DNA from: Diplonema japonicum
Taxonomy: Eukaryota; Euglenozoa; Diplonemea; Diplonemida; Diplonemidae
Direction: 5' to 3'
Assembly (NCBI GenBank): GCA_964019335.1
Contig: OZ025711.1
Coordinates: 186,001-250,000 of the forward strand
Length of the DNA: 64,000 nt
In this document: positions 38,865-48,152 of the stretch, piece by piece
How the letters are laid out: each line of letters starts with the position of its first letter
Position numbering within the stretch: the stretch's first letter is position 1
Made by a program: the position numbers and the translations under genes
Notes under the pieces: generated by a model
Seen by the model: only the letters and a program-made list of their open reading frames with translations
Databases searched by the model: none
Told to the model about the DNA's origin: nothing

Positions 38865-39732
38865 CTATTCAACATTCTTGATGATCTCATCGAGGCGTGC
38901 AGGGCCGTAGATCTCCAGCTTCCTGGTTGAGGTCCTGATGCAGGCAACCTCCACGTTGTCGTTCCTGACCTCTTCTTCCATGACTTGTTTCAGGATGGAC
39001 ACTGCAAGGACTTCGGCCTCAGCGAGCGTCAGGGATTTATGGTATTTTTCCTGCAGAGTAGCCTGTGCCTCCATCCCCCTGCCAATCGCCTTCGCCTCGT
39101 ACCTTACGTAAGTCCCTGAAGGGTCCGTCAGCCACAGCTGTGGGCCAAGGTCATCCACACCCGCAATGAGCAGGGAAACACCGAAAGGACGCGAGATGGT
39201 AGCGCCTTTCCTCTCACCGAACCTCAGGCAACTGTCTGACACTGCCAGCGTGCATGCCTCGATACGCATTGGTTCCCCGTACGTGAACTGATGGTTCTGC
39301 GGTGGGGGGGGGGGTTTTTTTTTCTTTTTGGTTTTTCCACACCGTGGCCTCCACCCTCGCAGTTTCTACTAGTATTCTTGCATCGGTTGTCAGCCCGCTC
39401 ATCACGGTGCCGATGTGGGTGTCGATTTCGCTGATCTTGTTCAAGCTGCTCGCCTGTTTTTTTTTTTTTTTTTTTTTTTTTGTTTGTGTTCCTTTTTAAC
39501 ATACATCCACCAGCTTCGAGGGCACCTTCTTCTCCGCAGCGATCAACACGCCATCAGCCGTCTGGATACCGACAGACGTGCTCCCCAGCTGTGCTGCGTT
39601 CATGGCGTACTCGATCTGTGGTGTGTTGGCAATATTTCTTCTAGCACGTTTCCTTTACGTGGATACCTGGAAAATTCTCCCCTCGGGACTGAAGGTGTTC
39701 ACACCACGGTCATACTCGCTCTTGCTGCCCAT
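38865..39732 (-). CDS. PSMA5: 20S proteasome subunit alpha 5
   Basis: Four exons (39732-39667, 39615-39505, 39453-39343, 39296-38865) give 239 residues, against 241 in human PSMA5. All three introns are in phase 0: 51, 51 and 46 nt. Family features include the N-terminal SEYDRGVNTFSPEGR gate and turn, QIEYAM, LGSTSVGIQT, the EIDTHIG-x-VMSGL strand, NHQFTYGEPM and SRPFGVSLLIAGVDD. The C-terminal half contains DPSGTYVRYEAKAIG and ILKQVMEE and ends in a short acidic helix. Alpha subunits form the outer rings of the 20S core and are catalytically inactive. Introns 2 and 3 are swollen by poly-A or poly-C/A runs. An ACACAG acceptor precedes the ATG by 3 nt. Confidence 0.95.
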
Positions 39733-40113
39733 TGTCTGTGTAGTCCTTGAGTGACAGGCGTGGGAAGGGTATGTTGTTAGCTCACAAAATAAATTAAAAA
39801 AAAAAAAAAAAAAAAAGGTGTCTTTAAAAAAAAAACGAAGACTGAACTAATTTTTTTTTTCTTTTTTCGCGAACACATACTCACGAAGACTGGGTGGGAT
39901 AGACTAATAAAGCTAACGTTTCGATCACTATGCCTTGAGACGTAACAGGCAAGTAAAAAAAAAAAAGAAACGTTGAAAAAAAAAGTTAGTAAAGGTATAA
40001 GGGAGAAAGGTGTTCACCCGAGAAGAAAAGGTAACGAGCATATTATACAAAAGGCCCTTCACGACCATTGGGTTGATTGTCAGCCTTCCGTGAACAGAGG
40101 CGAGCAATGCACG
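39733..40113. other. Low-complexity spacer
   Basis: About 380 nt between gene ends, with several A and T homopolymers and one AT-rich stretch. Nothing beyond presumed UTRs is recognisable. Confidence 0.5.
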
Positions 40114-41274
40114 CTATGCCGGCAATGGAGGGGGTGGGGGGACGTCTTCGTGATGCTCTACAAAGGCACCAACGCTCCATGTGGCTTCTTTATTCAACTG
40201 CACGCACGTGTGGTCTGTCTCCAGTTTTCGCAATATTGTGGACAAGAAGACAGCCTGCGGCACCTCACACCCCTTGAGCACCTCGTGCACATCGTCCACC
40301 AGGTACGGCTCATCGTACTCCAGTGACTTGGAATGCAGCAGCGACGCAAGTGGTTCGGCCACCACCACAAGGCCCTCCTGTCGCTTCACCTCGCAGCACT
40401 CTGCGTAGTGCAGCAGCGCTTCATCTCCTTTAAATTCCTTGCTAGTGTCGCAATCATGTCCTGCAACACCAAACACAGTATCCCCCAGGTACACAGCACA
40501 GTCCGCTTCGGGTACAACTGTTTTTTTTTTTTTTTTTTTTTCCCGTAAAAAAAAAAAAAAGAAATCCCACATACATTTTAATACCGCGTGCCACACTGAC
40601 CGCACCTCCTCGTCCTCCGACATTACTATGAAGTCAGCTTTCGAAGCAGCGGAGGCAGACCTCTTGAACCGTGCGAACTTCATCCTGTCGCACACACCGT
40701 CAAGCACGTCGCTCTTCACACTGCTGCAGGCTGTGATAAGGATGTCCGAGTCATTCAAGTCAACGGAGAGGTCCTTTATAGGGTTCAGGAGCTCTTCCTC
40801 TGTATCGTTCTGCAGGACACCAGTCACGCTGGGGAGGCGCAGCATGCCTTTCACTTCTTCTTTGTTGACATGGCCGTCTTGTTCGATGAAGAGAGAGACT
40901 TCTGTGTAGTCGCCGTGACACGAAACGACGACAGTGCTGTGCGTCTTGCGTATGGGGGGCTCATCCTCGTTGCTCTCCTGTGCAGTGCTATCACCGTCTC
41001 CGATACTGCTGCTTTCCAGTCGAGGGGTAGCAGGTGGTGATGGTGGGGGCGACGGAGGCTGGCTGTCAGTATCCGCGCTGCTGCTCACGACGCTCCTCAC
41101 ACGCAGCTCATCTAAATGCGGCACCGGTGGCGTGCTGATCGGGGACACGTTCTTGCTAGATATCGGCGACGGCAGCTCCAACGTGCCTCCTGTGCACACA
41201 CTCGCTCTTCTTTTCTCTCTTTTTACATCCGCCCTGAAGACCTCTGGTATCACCAGCCTCCCATGGATCGGCAT
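40114..41274 (-). CDS. Unrecognised 367-residue protein
   Basis: The ATG at 41274 is chosen because a TTACTTACAG acceptor lies 3 nt upstream. Two exons (41274-40575 and 40517-40114) flank a 57-nt intron with a GTATGT donor and a CAG acceptor. Residues ~1-115 are basic and then Ser/Pro-rich (probably disordered). Residues ~115-367 form a mixed alpha/beta region with CHGDYTEVSLFIEQDGHVN, SVDLNDSDILITAC and a C-terminal EATWSVGAF. No family is recognised and no catalytic motif stands out. The protein ends in a proline-rich stretch. Confidence 0.7.
   Translation of the reverse strand: MPIHGRLVIPEVFRADVKREKRRASVCTGGTLELPSPISSKNVSPISTPPVPHLDELRVRSVVSSSADTDSQPPSPPPSPPATPRLESSSIGDGDSTAQESNEDEPPIRKTHSTVVVSCHGDYTEVSLFIEQDGHVNKEEVKGMLRLPSVTGVLQNDTEEELLNPIKDLSVDLNDSDILITACSSVKSDVLDGVCDRMKFARFKRSASAASKADFIVMSEDEEVRSVWHAVLKCMWDFFFFFLREKKKKKKTVVPEADCAVYLGDTVFGVAGHDCDTSKEFKGDEALLHYAECCEVKRQEGLVVVAEPLASLLHSKSLEYDEPYLVDDVHEVLKGCEVPQAVFLSTILRKLETDHTCVQLNKEATWSVGAFVEHHEDVPPPPPLPA
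40518..40574 (-). other. 57-nt in-frame intron made of T and A runs
   Basis: The intron has a GTATGT donor, a T run of about 14, a short spacer, an A run of about 20 and a CAG acceptor. Its length is a multiple of three with no in-frame stop, so unspliced RNA would add Phe- and Lys-rich residues. Removing it joins VLK to a phase-correct F-VPEAD. Confidence 0.7.
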
Positions 41275-41723
41275 GTTCTGTAAGTAAAGTTCAGATCTGA
41301 TCACAGAGAAACAAAAACATGAATAAAAGAGAGTTGGAAAGACAAACCACATGTATGAATGAGGTCTTACACATCAAGTATCGTTTCGGGATACAGAGGC
41401 TGATGGGTAGAATGGGCTTTGCGGAGAGAAAAAAGAAATTCACTGTGATAGGAAATCAAGTTAGCAACGGCGCACCGCGGTGGTGGTGGCCTTACGAAGC
41501 TCCCCTTTAGGGTGGCTCCCTGCTACCCATCGTAGTGTCTAGTTGACGCAAAAAGAAAAAAAAGACATGAGTCACCGCATTATGAAAGGATCCGGCACAT
41601 AGTGGATGCTACAAGGTGATGCAATAGGGTCACCTTGCTACTGGACGGCGCGACATGGCAAACACTTCACTTGACAGTTTCTTTTTTACATAGACACTAA
41701 ACGTTGGTGTTGGGGGGTGGTGC
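41275..41723. other. Spacer between GH3 gene and unrecognised gene
   Basis: About 450 nt of mixed composition. It contains the TTACTTACAG acceptor-like site at its left edge and presumed GH3 3' UTR. Nothing else is supported. Confidence 0.4.
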
Positions 41724-44114
41724 TCACCACCACGGTTCGAATGCAAACAGCACTTGTGGGAAGGGAACCTGCACTGCAAGGGATGCTGTGATCTCAGTGC
41801 CGTGCCCCCTGGACAAGGTTAGGGTGCGGGATGTGGTCTCCAAATTTTGAACACCTTGCGAGGTAACGGTGTAAAGGGCAGTGGCGGGGACCTTAAAGGT
41901 GATCTCCGATGACTGACCTGGAGCAAGGTGCACCTTTTCCCAAGCAACAAGCCTTCTGTTCTCACCTGGAGCAGATGTGTACAAGAACACCACCTCAGCA
42001 CCAGCAACAGACCCTGTGTTCATAACCTTGCAAGTCATCATCGAAACAGCGTCTTTGGACGTGAGCACTGCAGGCGTGGGCTGCGCCACCCACTGCAGGT
42101 CAAAAGTGGTGTAGCTCAACCCGTAGCCGAACGGGTACAGGGGCGTGCCCTTGTAGTACCTGTAGGACCTCCCGGGGCCTGCCTCCATGGACATGTTCAG
42201 GAAGTTCACCTCATTGATGTAGCTCGAGTGGTACATGGTGACGGGCATCTTGCCGCCGGGAACGTTGTCGCCGAAGATAGTCTCAGCAACAGCCTGGGCA
42301 CCCGTAGCACCGGGCATGAAGGACTCGAGGATGGCCTTCGAAGTGTTCTTCAGGTCGTCGATGGCGATGATACCACCGTTGATGAGCAACAGGACAGTTT
42401 TGTCCGCTGCCACCTGCAGCACGGCATCACACATGCTCTTTTGTGTGGCCTCCAAGGCAATGGTGTACCTGTCGTGTCCTTCGCCACCACCGTCTAGGGC
42501 ATTGCTCGCAACCAGCACAACGTAGTCAGCAGCCTTCGCTGCTTCCACTGCCTGATTGATCAGGGAGCTGCTCCACGATTTCTGGTCGAGAACTGTAGTG
42601 GCACCACCGCCAACCTTCTTCACCATGTCATAGATAGTTGGGATGCAGCCGAAGCCTCCGCTGGGACACAGTGGCCCATTGTAGTTCCCGAGAATGTCCT
42701 CAGCAGTGTTTGAACTGGTCCCGATCACCGCCACAGTCTTGCCCTTAGCAAGCGGCAGCAGACCATTGTTCTTCAGCAGGACCTGCGACTGCCTCGAGGT
42801 TTCAAGACTGAGGGCCTGGTGCTCCGCGCAGCCAATCTTTTCAAGTGGGATCTGCTTGTACGGGCTGGTCACGTTGGCGTCAAACATCCCCATCTGGAAC
42901 CTTGACCTGTAGCTGTCGTACAGAGCTTTGTTCACATCCTCTTGAGTGATCAGCCCCTGGCTCATAGCCTTGGGGATCCCTTCGTTGTAGGTGTTCCCTG
43001 AGTCGATGTCAGTGCCGCTCTTCAAGCAAACTGCCGTGGCGTGAGCCTGGTCGGGGGCGTAGTGGTGGGTCTGCCAGATGTCAGCGCAGGAGTCGGTGTC
43101 CGATGTGATGTAACCATCGAAACCCCAGCCCTTCAGGATGTCAGTGAGGGCAGGGTTCCCGCAGGTGGGGCGTCCGTTCACCATGTTGTAGCTGCACATG
43201 ACGCCCTTGGCACCGTTGCCGATGACCTGGCTGAAGGCAGGGAGGTAGGTGTTGGTGAAGTCGTAGGCGCTAACGTTGGCATCGAAGTTATGCCTTGTGA
43301 CGCCGTTGAAGTTTTCAACGGAGTACGCGACCCAATGCTTGATAGTCACGGTGGCCTTCATGATAGTATCGTCTTCTCCGTACTGCAGGCCCTCAAGGTA
43401 GGCAGAGCCGAAACTGCCACACACGAGAGGGTCCTCACCCGGAGATTCCACATTGCGTCCCCACCTAGGGTCCCTGTTGATGTTGATGGTGGGCGACCAT
43501 GTGTTCAAGCTGTTGTGGTTCTGGCTGTTGAAGTAAGCACGCAGCTCGGTCCCAATGACTTGCCCCATGTCCTTCACGATGGACGTGTTGAATGCAGAGG
43601 CCATGGACACAGGGGAAGGGAAGGCAGTGGGGCACAGGTTCCCAACGCAGGTGACGTCCTGCACACCGTGGATGGCATTGGTCCCCCAATAGTAGGAAGG
43701 AAGCCCCAGGCGATCGATTGCGGGAGACTCTCTTGCCGTGAGCTGGAATCCTGACTCAGAGAGTTGCACTCTGCTCACAAGGTCGTTAAGACGAGCATCC
43801 AAGGACAGTTTGGTGTCGCAGAAGGGGTAGGCGGTGGAGTTGGCCTGCATGCAAGCATTCCATAATCCCTTGTTGCCGCTCAGCCCAGACACCCTGTCAG
43901 TGGCATTGGTCTTCGCGCCCATGTTGTCCTTCAAGAAGCAGTTCCCATTAGTGGTGTCAAACGTGAACGCAACGCACGAGATGTCAGCCGCACACTTGTT
44001 ACAGCAATCTCCAGAGCTAGTGGAATTCAATAATTTGATAAAGCCAGTTCCAATGATGACATCCGTTTCATACGTGCAGACAGCCAGAGCGGCTACAGAG
44101 AGAAGAGTAAGCAT
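41724..44114 (-). CDS. Secreted glycoside hydrolase family 3 (beta-xylosidase/glucosidase type) with PAN domain
   Basis: Single exon, 796 residues. Residues 1-~13 are a signal peptide. About 30-90 is a PAN/Apple-like domain (CCNKCAADISCVAF, NCFLKDN). The GH3 catalytic domain follows, with NINRDPRWGRNVESPGEDP, KHWVAYSVE, and the nucleophile region GFDGYITSDTDS, in which Asp339 is the expected nucleophile. A second alpha/beta domain and a C-terminal fibronectin III-like domain complete the usual GH3 plan. The RWGR-x-ES-x-GEDP and TSD signatures resemble beta-xylosidase-type members, but substrate cannot be fixed by eye. It probably cleaves terminal sugars from plant or algal polysaccharides outside the cell. 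A CTCCAG acceptor lies 7 nt before the ATG. Confidence 0.93.
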   Translation of the reverse strand: MLTLLSVAALAVCTYETDVIIGTGFIKLLNSTSSGDCCNKCAADISCVAFTFDTTNGNCFLKDNMGAKTNATDRVSGLSGNKGLWNACMQANSTAYPFCDTKLSLDARLNDLVSRVQLSESGFQLTARESPAIDRLGLPSYYWGTNAIHGVQDVTCVGNLCPTAFPSPVSMASAFNTSIVKDMGQVIGTELRAYFNSQNHNSLNTWSPTININRDPRWGRNVESPGEDPLVCGSFGSAYLEGLQYGEDDTIMKATVTIKHWVAYSVENFNGVTRHNFDANVSAYDFTNTYLPAFSQVIGNGAKGVMCSYNMVNGRPTCGNPALTDILKGWGFDGYITSDTDSCADIWQTHHYAPDQAHATAVCLKSGTDIDSGNTYNEGIPKAMSQGLITQEDVNKALYDSYRSRFQMGMFDANVTSPYKQIPLEKIGCAEHQALSLETSRQSQVLLKNNGLLPLAKGKTVAVIGTSSNTAEDILGNYNGPLCPSGGFGCIPTIYDMVKKVGGGATTVLDQKSWSSSLINQAVEAAKAADYVVLVASNALDGGGEGHDRYTIALEATQKSMCDAVLQVAADKTVLLLINGGIIAIDDLKNTSKAILESFMPGATGAQAVAETIFGDNVPGGKMPVTMYHSSYINEVNFLNMSMEAGPGRSYRYYKGTPLYPFGYGLSYTTFDLQWVAQPTPAVLTSKDAVSMMTCKVMNTGSVAGAEVVFLYTSAPGENRRLVAWEKVHLAPGQSSEITFKVPATALYTVTSQGVQNLETTSRTLTLSRGHGTEITASLAVQVPFPQVLFAFEPWW

Positions 44115-44183
44115 CTTTTTCCTGGAGTGCAGGTGTTAACCATTGAAAAAAAGTTTACAAGAAGAAGTACAATACAAACTAGG

Positions 44184-44777
44184 TCAGCGCGTGAACTCAA
44201 GCATGGCGGATAATTCATTGCACCTGCTGTGCACCTGTGCCAGTCTACAGGAAATCGAACCAGGGGTGTCGACTTCCGTTCTCTCTGACCACCAACTGAA
44301 GGGCTCGTCCTCCCAGGGTGATAGGTTGGGGTTGGCAATGCGACGCGATAGCCCTTCCTGTGCTAGGATTTCAAGAATTCTAGAGGATGTGCCTGACGTA
44401 CTGTGCTGCTTGTAGTACGATATAAGATTCCTTGCAATGCGTGTGGCCCTTGTGTAGCTGACCTGTTCACCCCCTAGTGCTTTCTGCAGCTCGCCGCTTC
44501 CCAGAAGCTCGTTCACCAATGTCGATACCCTCGTGTCGTCTTCCCTACTCTTGTCATTGTGGTATGATGCCAAAGCCTTCTCCAGCTCGTACTCCACTTC
44601 GGTGAGCGCTTCCCTGTCCCGAGTTGTCCCTTCATCATTCACAGGCGACGAATCGCCGAACATCTTCTCATAGGATGCCAGCCTACCCAGCAACAGCTCT
44701 TCCTTCTGCTCCATTACCGAAATCAAGTCGTGTTGTTTTTCCATCTCTGCCTCCAGTCTCCGATACTGCTCCGCCAT
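44184..44777 (-). CDS. Small coiled-coil protein, unknown
   Basis: 197 residues in one exon. The N-terminal ~45 residues are a strong heptad coiled coil, followed by a charged linker and a helical region. No known domain is recognised. It begins 50 nt after the stop of the upstream solenoid gene, with a GAACTACAG acceptor 4 nt before its ATG. The tight spacing fits a polycistronic unit. Confidence 0.75.
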   Translation of the reverse strand: MAEQYRRLEAEMEKQHDLISVMEQKEELLLGRLASYEKMFGDSSPVNDEGTTRDREALTEVEYELEKALASYHNDKSREDDTRVSTLVNELLGSGELQKALGGEQVSYTRATRIARNLISYYKQHSTSGTSSRILEILAQEGLSRRIANPNLSPWEDEPFSWWSERTEVDTPGSISCRLAQVHSRCNELSAMLEFTR

Positions 44778-44827
44778 TTTGCTGTAGTTCCTTTCGGCGA
44801 TGAGATCAGGTCACGAGTTTCGCGGCC

Positions 44828-46903
44828 TTAAGTTAAAATCCATTTACTAACCTCGCAAGGAGGTACGGGGTCTAGAGTACTCAGGCACGCAGCGAGATCG
44901 GGCTTCCACCTGCTGATGAAGCCCTCTTCACCGCCCTCATCGTCACTGTCACTGTCTCTGTCCCAGTCGTGCAGCGCTGTTGTCGTTGGAGAGAAAACGG
45001 CCCCATTGACTAACTGGAAGCCCTCTGCCTCCATGCGTTTCTTGATGCTAGATATCAGTCGCACAGAGCACGATTTCAAGTCACCGGTGCTGAGCACCTG
45101 TAGCACCGCTTTACAGATGCATGTCTCTGTGTTCTTCCTGCTCAGCACCTTGCAGCAGCATGTCACAATCGTGTCTGCGATGTCCTCTTTAGGGGCATCG
45201 TGCTTCAGGTTTTTCGGGTTTGCAGTTATTCGGCCCCGCACGACGTCTCCCCACGATGTCCTGTCGGACTCCGTTAAGGACACAGTGTTCAAGATTGGCG
45301 ACGCAGGGAACAACAGTGTTTCCGTGTCTTTCAGCAGCATGGCACACCTTCTAAGTGCCTCAAGTAAGTTGCAAGCACCGTTCACGTCGACAGTGGACTT
45401 CAGCATCTGCACGATGCAGTTCACGACAACAGAAAGGTCAGAGTAGCTGACCACAGTAGGGACGGCATCAGCTAAGATACGAGTCAACACAGGAGTGCTG
45501 TTGGTGTCATCGATGATGTCAGGAAGGTGTCTTATGGCTTGTGATGACATCCTGCGGGAAACGTAAGCAGCATGAGCAAGCTGCCTGCTGACACCCCAGA
45601 AGCCGCTGACGCATTTTGGCGACGACACGTGGCCAACGCTGAGCTTCATGCTGTTCTCCTTCCACAGCACCCAGAACGCGAGCTCGTCGTTCATAGCAAC
45701 CTCTTCGCTGATATTGACATTCTCCTGCACTATGCAAGTTGCAAGGTGCGGTATCACCTGGGATTTCATCCTTTTCAGCTCAAACTTGTCCCCGCATGAC
45801 ACTACATTCACAAGAGGCACGAGGTACTGTCGTGGTACAAGTGATCGCAGCAAGAGCTCCTCAAGAACAAACAACATTCCCTCCTGCAGCTCCCAGTCAC
45901 TGCTGCCCATGTTCAAGATGTTGTCCATCACGTCGTGCACTCTATCCTCATCCTGCGTGCAGCATGCGACCAACACCGATGCTGCCGTCTGCCTCGTCAC
46001 ACTGGACCCACTATGCAGCAGCTGCGACACTTCGTATACCATGTCACGGAGGCAGAGGGGCGGAAGCCGAGGTACGAGACCTTGCAGAACTAGGAATATA
46101 CCGCTGCACTCTTGCGGTGATTTAAGCATGTGCAGTAGGTACTTGAAAAGCCTCAAAGCAAAAAGAGTGCAACTGTTACTTGCAAGTGTAAGCACCAACG
46201 TAGCACAAGCCTCGCTGACAGACACTTGCTGGTGCGTGAGGTGTTGTGTCATCACAAGGAATACGTCAAGAGGGGGCGGGCACAGGGGAGTACACACACT
46301 GAAGTAGTCGACATGTTGCAGGGCCTCCTCGCATAGCTCGGTATGGAGGGAAGTGTAGTGGCTGTCCAGAAGTGGCAAAGGGGCGTGCTTGTGGACGTTG
46401 TTGAGTGCCAGCAGCGCACCCTCCACAACATGCCAAGCAGGGGATGACAGCAATTTGTGCAGCTCATCCACCAGAGACGAAGGTGGGTCGATGCTATTGA
46501 AGACCTTGGCTGCTATTTTTCTTGTTGCTGACCAGTCGTCCTGCAAGCCTGCAAGCAACAGAATGCTTTCTGCGTCACCACACTTAAAGTCTGCGTTCTT
46601 CGTGAAAACTGTGAGGAGCTCCCTGCGAACCGCGGGAAGCTTGGAGTGGTACCCTTTGCTCTGCACCAGGAAGGCAACGCCCATCGCCTTCGCCTTGCTG
46701 ATGTTCCATGTCGCCCGAGTCTTGCTGCGCACTGTGAGGGACTCGTACTTCGCACCCAGCAGTTCCTCAGAGCCAGCCACGCTCACACCACACATCCCCG
46801 CTACAAGTAGACACTCAGAGGGCACTTCTCCCTTAGTTATGCCCCATTCCCTGGACACTATCGCTGCCACAGCTTGCACCTTCGCAGCGTCATTCATCTG
46901 CAT
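44828..46903 (-). CDS. Alpha-solenoid (HEAT/ARM-like) protein, unknown
   Basis: 691 residues, read from the ATG at 46903 because CTCACCACAG ends 1 nt before it. An upstream in-frame ATG at 46942 would be spliced away. Most of the chain is paired amphipathic helices with Leu, Ala and Val spacing typical of HEAT or ARM repeats. The C-terminus has an acidic DSDSDDEGGEEG stretch and a short FISRWKPDLAACL tail. No specific orthologue is recognised. Confidence 0.75.
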   Translation of the reverse strand: MQMNDAAKVQAVAAIVSREWGITKGEVPSECLLVAGMCGVSVAGSEELLGAKYESLTVRSKTRATWNISKAKAMGVAFLVQSKGYHSKLPAVRRELLTVFTKNADFKCGDAESILLLAGLQDDWSATRKIAAKVFNSIDPPSSLVDELHKLLSSPAWHVVEGALLALNNVHKHAPLPLLDSHYTSLHTELCEEALQHVDYFSVCTPLCPPPLDVFLVMTQHLTHQQVSVSEACATLVLTLASNSCTLFALRLFKYLLHMLKSPQECSGIFLVLQGLVPRLPPLCLRDMVYEVSQLLHSGSSVTRQTAASVLVACCTQDEDRVHDVMDNILNMGSSDWELQEGMLFVLEELLLRSLVPRQYLVPLVNVVSCGDKFELKRMKSQVIPHLATCIVQENVNISEEVAMNDELAFWVLWKENSMKLSVGHVSSPKCVSGFWGVSRQLAHAAYVSRRMSSQAIRHLPDIIDDTNSTPVLTRILADAVPTVVSYSDLSVVVNCIVQMLKSTVDVNGACNLLEALRRCAMLLKDTETLLFPASPILNTVSLTESDRTSWGDVVRGRITANPKNLKHDAPKEDIADTIVTCCCKVLSRKNTETCICKAVLQVLSTGDLKSCSVRLISSIKKRMEAEGFQLVNGAVFSPTTTALHDWDRDSDSDDEGGEEGFISRWKPDLAACLSTLDPVPPCEVSKWILT

Positions 46904-46986
46904 CCTGTGGTGAGCATGTCGGCAATACAGCACTGCACGCATTGCACAAATATAGGTGGTAATGTACAGTAGTTCCGCCTCTCGTA

Positions 46987-47803
46987 CTAGCTTAAGAAAA
47001 ATGCAAGCAGAACGGCAACAAAGAGCAGCAGCAGCGCTGCAGTGTAGTTGGTGGAGGCTGCCGGCGAGACGACGCGAAGCACCTGGTCGTGCGACTGGAT
47101 GCAGATGGTGTCGCCGACCTGGCAGGAATCAAAACCTTCTGCGGTGAGGTCTTGTAGAAGGGGGCTGTGTTTTTATTGAAAATGGTTCGTACCATACCAA
47201 GGCCATGACTGGAGCTGTTTGGTCCTGCCTACTCTGACCAAACACTGCACTGGGTGCGATGGGGACTTGCTGTTAGCAAGGGGCACACCGTGCTTGGTCC
47301 TGTCGCCTTTAAGAATGTGCTTTGCAGCATGTGCAGCATCGCCCCCGTACCACAGCGTGACGACCTTGCTGTTGAGCCGTGCCTCCCGCAGTGCATACGC
47401 CGTCTTGCTCACAGTAACGGAGTCCCCGAAGGTGGACGCTACCGTCACCACGTCATCTGCCTTGCTGAAGCTTTCGTTCGCGGATTTTATGATCTTCTGT
47501 TTCATTGCTTCAATCTCCTCTTCGGTGCATCCCATGGCCTTCACCACGAAGGGCATCTTCCATAGCTCGCCGGCAGCTGTTCCTCTTGCCACGACACACT
47601 GGTAGCACACGTTCTCTATCGGGGTGCCTTGCACAGACCGCCGTGACACGGAGAAGCCACAAAGCTGGAGGGGGGAAACAAAAATATTTTCCCCCCCATA
47701 ATCTTTTTTTTCATACCAAGCAGTTATCGTTCAGCTGTGCCCTGCCAATCCCCCCCAGCGTCCCGGACCTGAAGGGCGACAGTGTGTCTTGCTCGACCTC
47801 CAT
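46987..47803 (-). CDS. Tail-anchored membrane protein, unknown
   Basis: Three exons (47803-47717, 47664-47198, 47164-46987) give 243 residues. The introns are 52 and 33 nt, with GTATGA and GTATGG donors, in phase 0 and phase 2. The spliced C-terminus places one hydrophobic helix of about 18 residues (LLLLFVAVLLAFFL) at the very end, with no signal peptide, so insertion as a tail anchor with a cytosolic head is likely. The head of about 215 residues has several cysteines (CLLCGF, CYQC) and a region SKADDVVTVASTFGDS. No family is recognised. An AGCACAG acceptor lies 4 nt before the ATG. Confidence 0.75.
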
Positions 47804-48112
47804 CTTCCTGTGCTGGCTGTGGACTGGCAGTGCTGGTGAAGCAGGGGGGCGAGTGGGGTTCTAGACAATATCGAAATAAGGGGAAGGAGAAGGAGAAGAA
47901 GAAATAAGGGGATATTTCTTTTTTTTTCTTTAACAGCCAACCACGCACCTTCCAGCCATGAACAACTCAAGTACCGCATCAGGCTACGGTCATCAATTAG
48001 ATAAAGATGCACCGGCCACTGCTTCGGGTACTATGTGGTCGAGTGCGGCGCACATGCGGGAAGCGGGAAGGAAAATGAGAAGGGAAAAAAAAAAAAAAAA
48101 AAGAAAACGTGC

Positions 48113-48152
<40 letters not shown>

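Noticed and set aside
38348-39502. Small Lys/Phe-rich ORFs around homopolymers
   Set aside because: They consist of translated A/T runs or of proteasome introns.
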